From Treponema sp. (GTDB lineage Bacteria; Spirochaetota; Spirochaetia; Treponematales; Breznakiellaceae): 15,037 bases of DNA. The stretch lies in NCBI GenBank assembly GCA_031273835.1, contig JAISRD010000212.1:1-15037 (forward strand). The letters are read 5' to 3'. The position numbers and the translations under genes were made by a program. This document shows positions 7,752 to 12,636 of the stretch, in pieces; within the stretch, counting starts at the first letter, position 1; every line of letters starts with the position of its first letter. The notes beneath the pieces were generated by a model, which saw only the letters and a program-made list of their open reading frames with translations, was not told the DNA's origin and did no database searches.

Positions 7752-7780
7752 ACTATACCCCGAAACGGCCTTTACCGCAA
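7752..7780 (-). promoter_or_regulatory. Candidate ruvA promoter, leaderless spacing
   Basis: On the minus strand TATAGT (7757-7752) matches the -10 consensus at 5 of 6 positions. TTGCGG (7780-7775) is a weak -35 at 17-nt spacing. Only 6 nt separate the -10 from the ruvA ATG, so transcription should start at or next to the A of the ATG. Confidence 0.45.
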
Positions 7781-7809
7781 TAATTAAGAACGGAGGGGCG
7801 GCAAAGCGC

Positions 7810-7838
7810 TAGACAACGGCGTTCCCTTCGGCAATACT
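7810..7838 (+). promoter_or_regulatory. Candidate promoter of the DtxR/MntR-like gene, leaderless spacing
   Basis: TAGACA (7810-7815, 5 of 6 to TTGACA) and AATACT (7833-7838, 4 of 6 to TATAAT) are 17 nt apart. The ATG follows 8 nt after the -10, and no Shine-Dalgarno lies before it. Confidence 0.45.
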
Positions 7839-7846
7839 TAAGCCCT

Positions 7847-8230
7847 ATGACAGAATCTTTGGAAGACTACCTTGAAATGGTCAGTTTCCTCTCCGACGAA
7901 GGGGAGGTGCGGGTTACCGATATAGCGGCCCGCCTGGGGGTATCGAAACCGTCGGTGCTGAACGCCCTCAAGACCCTGGCGGGTCAGGAACTTTTGGAGC
8001 ATGAGCGGTATCAAACCGTAAAGCTTACCAAAAAGGGCACGGTCAAATCCGCCGAGATCCGCAAGCGGCACCAGTTTTTGACGGACTTTCTTATTAACGT
8101 GGTGGGGGTTAGTCCGGGAAACGCGGAAAAGGACGCCTGCAAAATGGAACACATCCTTTCCCCGGAAACCATAAAAAAAATGAAAACCCTGGCGGAACAA
8201 AAAAAGCTTGGCCCCGCAAAACGGAAATAA
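7847..8230 (+). CDS. Short DtxR/MntR-family metal-dependent transcriptional regulator
   Basis: This is a predicted metal-responsive DNA-binding repressor. The 127 residues contain an N-terminal winged helix-turn-helix (about 20-62, VTDIAARLGVSKPSVLNALKTLAG) and the helical metal-binding and dimer domain (about 68-112). There is no C-terminal SH3/FeoA domain, so it has the two-domain MntR layout but is slightly shorter than MntR (about 142). Candidate metal ligands by hand alignment are Asp7 and Glu10 in LEDYLE, His75 in KRHQFL, and Cys98, Glu101 and His102 in ACKMEH. Asp7 is the MntR-type residue, while Cys98 matches the DtxR-type ligand rather than the Glu of MntR. The gene is divergent from ruvA and overlaps the downstream methyltransferase. 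Its target genes are not visible, and the preferred metal cannot be called. Confidence 0.85.
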   Translation: MTESLEDYLEMVSFLSDEGEVRVTDIAARLGVSKPSVLNALKTLAGQELLEHERYQTVKLTKKGTVKSAEIRKRHQFLTDFLINVVGVSPGNAEKDACKMEHILSPETIKKMKTLAEQKKLGPAKRK

Positions 8231-9011
8231 CCCGGCCTTTGAAAACTACTACCTGGATATTTACGGCGGACGCTGGAAGGCCCTCAGGGAGAGCCTGCTC
8301 GCGCCCCCCTCTCAAACGGCCTACGGCGAAGGACTCCTTGAACCCTACTACCTTGACCGGGCCTCGGTGCTGGCCGCTTCTTCCCTCATTCTCAAGGATC
8401 ATGAAACCGGGGAAGCGGTAAAAACGATCCTCGACGCCTGCGCCGCGCCGGGGGGGAAGTCCCTGGTGCTTGCTTCCCGCATGGGGCCGGGGACCGGGCT
8501 TCTCTCCAATGAATTTTCCTCGCAACGGCGGCGGCGTCTCGCGGCGGTGCTGGACAGGTACCTCCCCCCGGAAACCCGCGCGCGGGTCCGGGTGGCGGGG
8601 TTCAACGCCGCCGCCGCGGCGGGCCGGAAAAGCGAGCGCGGGCGCTTTGACGCCGTACTGCTGGACGCCCCCTGTTCCTCCGAGCGCCACGTACTGCGGG
8701 ACGAAAAGGCCCTGGCACAGTGGACCGCCGCCCGGCCCCGTTTCCTCAGCCAAAGGCAGTGGTCCCTTCTTTCCGCGGCATTCCTCCTGCTCCGCCCCGG
8801 CTCTTCCCTGGTCTACGCGACCTGCGCCCTTAACCCGGAAGAAAACGACGGCGTCGCCGGGAAGCTCATGAAAAAATACTCGGGTTCCTGCATTTTAGAG
8901 AGGCCGGGTTTTCCCGAAGGGGAGGAGACGGCCTGGGGCCGCCTCATACTGCCCGACGTTTCGGGGGGTTCCGGCCCCCTCTATGTGGCCCGGTTCAGGA
9001 AAAAAGCTTAA
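8208..9011 (+). CDS. NSUN/RsmB-family m5C RNA methyltransferase, compact form
   Basis: This is a predicted SAM-dependent cytosine-5 methyltransferase acting on rRNA or tRNA. The 267 residues show the SAM loop DACAAPGGKS (76-85), motif IV DAPCSS (153-158, Cys156) and motif VI YATCALNPEEN (203-213, Cys206, the expected catalytic nucleophile). The family uses such a Cys pair. There is no recognisable N-terminal NusB-like domain or C-terminal PUA domain, so it is smaller than E. coli RsmB or RsmF. The DAPCSSERHVL stretch recalls NSUN4-type proteins (recall, not a search). The start is inferred: an in-frame stop at 8181-8183 leaves TTG at 8208 as the only start codon upstream of the conserved part. 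It overlaps the regulator gene by 23 nt, implying co-transcription. Confidence 0.85.
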   Translation: MAPQNGNNPAFENYYLDIYGGRWKALRESLLAPPSQTAYGEGLLEPYYLDRASVLAASSLILKDHETGEAVKTILDACAAPGGKSLVLASRMGPGTGLLSNEFSSQRRRRLAAVLDRYLPPETRARVRVAGFNAAAAAGRKSERGRFDAVLLDAPCSSERHVLRDEKALAQWTAARPRFLSQRQWSLLSAAFLLLRPGSSLVYATCALNPEENDGVAGKLMKKYSGSCILERPGFPEGEETAWGRLILPDVSGGSGPLYVARFRKKA

Positions 9012-9017
9012 GCCTTG

Positions 9018-9044
9018 AATTTAACCGCGGACCACGCGGACAAG
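9018..9044. repeat. Left inverted repeat of the 9018-9233 element
   Basis: AATTTAACC is followed by two copies of GCGGAC, 9 nt apart, and ends in AAG. It pairs imperfectly with 9204-9233, with about 22 matching positions and a 3-nt length difference. Confidence 0.65.
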
Positions 9045-9062
9045 AGAAGAGGAAAAACCGCC

Positions 9063-9230
9063 ATGTCGTCCCGGCCTCCGCTTGACCCGGCCAGGAAAGA
9101 ACGCTTCAAAATGCGGACGGAAGTTGAGCGGGCTAACAGCATTTTGAAGGACTGGCTTCTTCCCGGAAAACTCTATGTGAAGGGCACACAAAATTTCTCC
9201 TTACTTGTCCGTGTTCCTGTCCGTGGTTAA
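9063..9230 (+). pseudogene. Transposase C-terminal fragment (DDE family), broken
   Basis: The frame (ATG 9063, stop 9228-9230) encodes 55 residues. The segment PARKERFKMRTEVERANS with ILKD after it resembles the conserved block near the C-terminus of IS4/IS1182-like DDE transposases, of the form RxRTxVERxNSxLKDxFGxRxxRVRG (recalled pattern). Similarity stops after LYVKG, and the frame then reads into the right inverted repeat. The N-terminal and central catalytic parts are absent, so it cannot be an active transposase. The frame also extends upstream to a TTG at 9015 through the left repeat. A chance resemblance is possible but unlikely given VERANS, ILKD and YVKG in order. Confidence 0.55.
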
Positions 9231-9233
9231 ATT
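9204..9233. repeat. Right inverted repeat of the 9018-9233 element
   Basis: It reads CTTGTCCGTG, a short spacer, then TGTCCGTGG and TTAAATT, with TGTCCGTG occurring twice, 12 nt apart. A T-rich run (9231-9242) follows. Confidence 0.65.
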
Positions 9234-9255
9234 TAATTTTTTGACGGGGGGAACC

Positions 9256-9993
9256 CTAAACCGGGCTGTATATCACATCTCTGTCGTAGACATCGATCCC
9301 CTCGGCCTTCTTGAGTTTTCCCACGGCAAGGTAGGTAAGCGGGGTAAGCAGGGCCTCCAGGGCGCATTTGAAAAGATAATTGGTAAATACCAGGGATACG
9401 AAGGCCCCCCAGCCGAATACTCCCGCCAGGCTTGCCGTAAGTACAAAAACGAAGGTATCGATCAATTCCCCCGCCAGGGTACTCCCTATGGTCCGCATCC
9501 AGAGGAAACGGCCCCGGAACAGTACCTTCATCCGGGAAAGAACCACCGAATTGGAATATTCCCCCGTAAAATACCCCGCCAGACTTGCCAGCACTATACC
9601 CCCCGAACCCATGCCGCCCAGTATGGCGTCATAGGCGGCCCGGCCCGCATAGCCCTCCCATTCGGCTTCGCCGGGAAGCATACGGAGCAGGAAGAACACA
9701 GATCCCGAAAGGGCCAGGCAGGCAAAGCCCGTCCAGATCACCCGGCGGGAGGCCCGGAAACCGTAGACCTCGGTGAGTATGTCCCCAAAGACATAGGAGA
9801 GGGGGAACAACAGGGTCCCGCCGTCAAAGGCCATGGGGACGGAAAAGACGGAAAAGCCCAGGTCGACGATCTTTGCCGACGACGCCACATTGCTGGTTAC
9901 GAGGATCGCCGCGAAAAAGGCGGTAACCGTACCAAGGTACTTAAACGAAGACGGATCGGGCGGGGGGACCTGATTTCCCCTAGAGATTTTCAT
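9256..9993 (-). CDS. yhhQ: Queuosine precursor transporter (YhhQ/QPTR, COG1738 family)
   Basis: This integral inner-membrane protein belongs to a family that imports queuosine precursors (preQ0, preQ1 or queuine, depending on the organism). It has 245 residues with about six membrane helices. Family marks are LVTSNVASSAKIVDLG near the first helix, GDILTEVYGFRASRRVIW (70-87), GEYSNSVVLSRMK and the helix with RTIGSTLAGELIDTFVFV. The ATG has AAGGAG at 5-nt spacing. It lies 70 nt downstream of the YjjW-type gene on the same strand, possibly co-transcribed; I saw no promoter or preQ1 riboswitch in that gap. With queA in the same window, the organism may import a precursor rather than, or in addition to, making it. 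Confidence 0.92.
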   Translation of the reverse strand: MKISRGNQVPPPDPSSFKYLGTVTAFFAAILVTSNVASSAKIVDLGFSVFSVPMAFDGGTLLFPLSYVFGDILTEVYGFRASRRVIWTGFACLALSGSVFFLLRMLPGEAEWEGYAGRAAYDAILGGMGSGGIVLASLAGYFTGEYSNSVVLSRMKVLFRGRFLWMRTIGSTLAGELIDTFVFVLTASLAGVFGWGAFVSLVFTNYLFKCALEALLTPLTYLAVGKLKKAEGIDVYDRDVIYSPV

Positions 9994-10063
9994 GGAGACT
10001 CCTTGTTTTGGTTGAGGCCCGGGGGCCTTAGGCGGGTTACAGGACGACCGCCGTTTTTAAGTT

Positions 10064-10903
10064 TTACGTTATGATAACATTCTTAAACCCGTTCGCCAAG
10101 GCTATTCCGCGGAGTTCCTCCATGGTTGAGCGGGAGGGGGCCCCCATGCGGCGGTATTCCCGGCGTACCCCGTATACCCGGAAGGGGATAAGCCGGTAGC
10201 CGATCTCGGCGCCGTAGGGTTTGAGGAGCCGGGTAATGCCGTCCACGGTTTCCCGTGCGCCGGAGTCGGCGGCGCTTACCACCGTGCGGATCTCGCTGAG
10301 CTTTCCCATGCGGGCCAGGGCTTTGGCGCTGTGCAGCACCTGCTCGTTGCCGGCGCCGGTCAGTTCCACATGCTTTTCCCTGTCCATGGCCTTGATATCC
10401 AGCATGACCCCGTCGCAGTATTCCATAAGATCCGGCATGCGTTCAAAATCCGCCGCGCCGTTTGAGTCGATGAGGCAGGAAAGGCCCATTTCCTTCACCT
10501 GGGGAAAAAGGCCGGTCATAAAATCGGCCTGGATGGTACATTCGCCCCCCGAACAGGTAATGCCCTCTATGGAGGAGCGGTTTTTCCGGATCCGCTCCGT
10601 CACTTCCTTTAGATGTACCCGCTTTATCCGGGGGGAAGCGTCCTTTCTGCACGCGTTGACGCACCTGCCGCAGCCGGTACAGCGATCCTCGAACCATTCG
10701 GGTTTTTTGCCGGGCCCCCCGTGCTTGAGGGCCCCCGAAGAACAGTGGAGGGCGCAGACCCCGCAGCCGTTGCAGGTTCCCATGGTATCCGGGCTGTGGC
10801 AGTAGCGGCAGCGGAAGTTGCAGCCCTGAAAGACCAGGACCGTGCGGATTCCGCAGCCGTCCACCCCGGAGTGATCGATGATCCTGTTGATAAGCGCCGT
10901 CAT
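10064..10903 (-). CDS. yjjW: YjjW-type glycyl-radical enzyme activating enzyme (radical SAM)
   Basis: This enzyme uses a [4Fe-4S] cluster and SAM to put a glycyl radical on a partner enzyme under anoxic conditions. I chose the ATG at 10903 (279 residues): a TATAAT box ends 9 nt upstream and would lie inside the gene if the ATG at 10924 were used. Visible parts are VDGCGIR, radical SAM CNFRCRYC (28-35, CX3CX2C), two ferredoxin-type clusters CNGCGVCALHC (44-54) and CTGCGRCVNAC (75-85), GITCSGGECTIQ (114-125), LIDSNG and CDGVMLDIKAM. The order and TMGTCNGCG spacing match recalled E. coli YjjW rather than PflA. The partner glycyl-radical enzyme (YjjI type) is not in the window. A Cys follows the GGE motif where PflA has Pro. 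Confidence 0.88.
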   Translation of the reverse strand: MTALINRIIDHSGVDGCGIRTVLVFQGCNFRCRYCHSPDTMGTCNGCGVCALHCSSGALKHGGPGKKPEWFEDRCTGCGRCVNACRKDASPRIKRVHLKEVTERIRKNRSSIEGITCSGGECTIQADFMTGLFPQVKEMGLSCLIDSNGAADFERMPDLMEYCDGVMLDIKAMDREKHVELTGAGNEQVLHSAKALARMGKLSEIRTVVSAADSGARETVDGITRLLKPYGAEIGYRLIPFRVYGVRREYRRMGAPSRSTMEELRGIALANGFKNVIIT

Positions 10904-10912
10904 GCGGGAAGC

Positions 10913-10921
10913 ATTATACCA
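10913..10921 (-). promoter_or_regulatory. Extended -10 promoter of the yjjW-type gene
   Basis: On the minus strand TGGTATAAT is a perfect -10 with the TGn extension; no -35 is visible. The box ends 9 nt before the ATG at 10903, leaving a leader of only a few nucleotides and no Shine-Dalgarno. Confidence 0.55.
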
Positions 10922-10941
10922 CAAACCCCCTTTTATGGCTG

Positions 10942-10970
10942 TTGACCGGTAACGGGAGGGGGCTTATGAT
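10942..10970 (+). promoter_or_regulatory. ychF promoter, leaderless spacing
   Basis: TTGACC (10942-10947, 5 of 6) and TATGAT (10965-10970, 5 of 6) are exactly 17 nt apart. The ychF ATG follows 5 nt after the -10. A GGGAGGGGG run lies in the spacer, too far from the ATG (about 14 nt) for a normal Shine-Dalgarno and upstream of the predicted start of the RNA. Confidence 0.6.
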
Positions 10971-10975
10971 ATAAT

Positions 10976-12100
10976 ATGGCTTTAAACTGCGGCATCGTGG
11001 GACTCCCCAATGTGGGAAAGTCCACCATTTTTTCCGCCCTTTCCGGCGCTCCGGCGGAGGCGGCGAATTATCCCTTCTGTACCATCAACCCCAATGTGGG
11101 CATTGTCAATGTCGGCGACGAACGGCTTGACAGGCTTGCGGCCCTGTTTAAGCCCCAGCGGGTTATCCCCGCGGCGGTTGAATTTGTCGATATAGCGGGG
11201 CTCGTTAAGGGGGCCAGCAAGGGCGAGGGCCTGGGAAATCAGTTTCTGTCCCGGATCAGGGAAGTGGGGGTTATTGCCCAGGTGGTACGCTGTTTTGACG
11301 ATCCCGATATTGTTCATGTGGATAACAAGGTTGATCCCCAATCGGATATGGAAACGATCAATATCGAGCTTGCCCTGGCCGATCTGGATACCCTTGCCAA
11401 AAGGCGCGAAAGGGCCGAACGGACGGTGAAAGTCCAGGCCAGGGAAGAAAAGAAGAACGCCGAACTGGTCCTTTCCGCCCTGGAAAAAATAGGCCCCGAA
11501 CTGGAAAAGGGCGGGGCCGCCCGTTATGCGTCCCTGGGGGATGATGAGCGGGCCGCCGTTTATGACTGCCACTTTATCACGATGAAACCCCAGCTCTATG
11601 TATGCAACCTTGACGAGGATGCCGCGAAGGCCGCCGCCTCCGGGGGGACCACGGCCCGCATAGACGCGGTGCGCCGGCGGGCCGCGGCGGAGGGTTCCGA
11701 GGCGGTGTGCATCTGCGGAAAACTGGAGGCGGAACTGGCGGACCTGGAAAGCGCCGAAGAACGGCAGGCCTTTCTTGAGGAGCTGGGCATGAAAGAATCG
11801 GGGCTTTCTTCCCTGATCCACGCGGCCTACAGGCTCCTGGGGCTGCGTACCTTTTTTACCGCCGGCGCCGATGAATGCCGGGCCTGGACCATACACGCGG
11901 GGGACACGGCCCCTAAGGCCGCCGGGGTTATCCACAGCGATTTTGAGAAGGGCTTTATCAAGGCCGAAGTGTACGGCTGCGCCGATATTTTTCAATACGG
12001 AACGGAGGCAAAGATAAAGGAAGCTGGAAAATACCGCGTGGAGGGAAGGGATTATATAGTCGGGGACGGGGACGTGATGTTTTTCAAATTCAACGTATAG
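10976..12100 (+). CDS. ychF: Redox-regulated ATPase YchF (Obg-related, ribosome-associated)
   Basis: YchF is a universally conserved P-loop protein of the Obg/TRAFAC group that prefers ATP and binds ribosomes. The 374 residues (E. coli YchF has about 363) show the P-loop GLPNVGKST (9-17), NYPFCTINPN (31-40), DIAGLVKGASKGEGLGNQFL (72-91), and NLDE (211-214) in place of the GTPase NKxD motif, the change linked to ATP preference. The middle alpha-helical region (about 135-190) is followed by a C-terminal TGS domain (about 289-374) with RTFFTAGADECRAWTIHAGD and GDVMFFKFNV. It is divergent from the yjjW-type gene, and the cNMP-domain gene follows 9 nt after its stop. Confidence 0.97.
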   Translation: MALNCGIVGLPNVGKSTIFSALSGAPAEAANYPFCTINPNVGIVNVGDERLDRLAALFKPQRVIPAAVEFVDIAGLVKGASKGEGLGNQFLSRIREVGVIAQVVRCFDDPDIVHVDNKVDPQSDMETINIELALADLDTLAKRRERAERTVKVQAREEKKNAELVLSALEKIGPELEKGGAARYASLGDDERAAVYDCHFITMKPQLYVCNLDEDAAKAAASGGTTARIDAVRRRAAAEGSEAVCICGKLEAELADLESAEERQAFLEELGMKESGLSSLIHAAYRLLGLRTFFTAGADECRAWTIHAGDTAPKAAGVIHSDFEKGFIKAEVYGCADIFQYGTEAKIKEAGKYRVEGRDYIVGDGDVMFFKFNV

Positions 12101-12109
12101 GGACAAAAA

Positions 12110-12571
12110 ATGATAGTACCTTCGGCGCTTCAAAAATATTCGCTTTTCGGCGGCTTGTTTGAGGAACAGATAAAACGCATACTCCCCCTGATGGAGCAGG
12201 AAGAATACAGGAAGGGGGAGGATATCATTGTCGAAGGCGCCCCAAATGACAAGATACGCTTTATCATCAGCGGCCGGGTGGCGGTGCTGGTAAACGGCAT
12301 GACGATCTATGAAATAGGCGAGGGAGAAACCTTTGGGGAAATGGAAGTGCTTGATGTGATGGCCTCGGCGGCGACGATCAGGACCCTTGAACCCACTTCG
12401 GTGATCTCCATTTCCAACAGGGGACTAAGGAGCGTCTACAAGGAAGATATCCATTCCTTTTCTTTAATTATCATGAACCTTGCGCGGAACCTGTCCCGCC
12501 GCCTGCGGCACATGGACGACAAGATCACCGAGGAATTAAAAACGGTCATGCAGGACGAGCCCCCGGCCTAA
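12110..12571 (+). CDS. Stand-alone cyclic-nucleotide-binding-like domain protein
   Basis: The 153-residue protein has one CRP/CAP-type beta-roll (about 10-115), visible as EYRKGEDIIVEGAPNDKIRFIISGRVAVLV, then GETFGEMEVLDVMASAATIRTL and a C-terminal helical tail (about 118-150). There is no helix-turn-helix, so it is not a CRP-type transcription factor. In the phosphate-binding cassette the Gly-Glu pair is present (76-77), but the Arg that normally contacts the cyclic phosphate is Ser86 by hand alignment, so nucleotide binding is doubtful. It lies 9 nt after ychF with a weak AGGGA ribosome site. The role is unknown; a protein-interaction or regulatory-subunit function is possible. Confidence 0.82.
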   Translation: MIVPSALQKYSLFGGLFEEQIKRILPLMEQEEYRKGEDIIVEGAPNDKIRFIISGRVAVLVNGMTIYEIGEGETFGEMEVLDVMASAATIRTLEPTSVISISNRGLRSVYKEDIHSFSLIIMNLARNLSRRLRHMDDKITEELKTVMQDEPPA

Positions 12572-12627
12572 ACCCCGGCCGCCGAAGCGGCCGGGATTTA
12601 GGGAAACTCAAAGCTTTGGGGTTTTTT
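12569..12627. terminator. Probable bidirectional terminator between convergent genes
   Basis: CCCGGCCGC (12574-12582) and GCGGCCGGG (12587-12595) form a perfect 9-bp stem. It extends after one mismatch by TAAA/TTTA, so the stop codon of the plus-strand gene sits in the stem. On the minus strand the loop is UUCG closed by C-G, the very stable tetraloop. An AT-rich CAAAGCTTTG palindrome and a T6 run (12622-12627) lie to the right and serve the plus direction. Neither strand has a long T-run directly after the GC stem. Confidence 0.65.
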
Positions 12628-12636
12628 ACTCCCCCC

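Larger units (their letters stand above)
9018..9233. mobile_element. Short degenerate element with imperfect terminal inverted repeats and a transposase fragment
   Basis: A 27-nt left end (9018-9044) and a 30-nt right end (9204-9233) are imperfect inverted copies: both contain AATTTAACC, CGGAC and CGGACAAG when read inward. Between them is a frame resembling the C-terminus of a DDE transposase. The element fills the gap between two convergent genes, beginning 6 nt after the methyltransferase stop and ending 22 nt before the transporter stop. No target-site duplication is obvious. It could be a MITE-like remnant, a solo-ended insertion-sequence relic, or a dispersed repeat that a transposase fragment has been joined to. 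Confidence 0.55.

Noticed and set aside
9994..10063. Possible preQ1 riboswitch before the queuosine transporter
   Set aside because: I looked for preQ1-I and preQ1-II type layouts. Only GC-rich inverted pieces such as AGGCCC/GGGCCT are present, without the expected conserved bases or an expression platform.
10982..12133. 383-codon open frame on the minus strand
   Set aside because: It is antisense to ychF, which has clear P-loop and TGS motifs; the frame has no recognisable domain.
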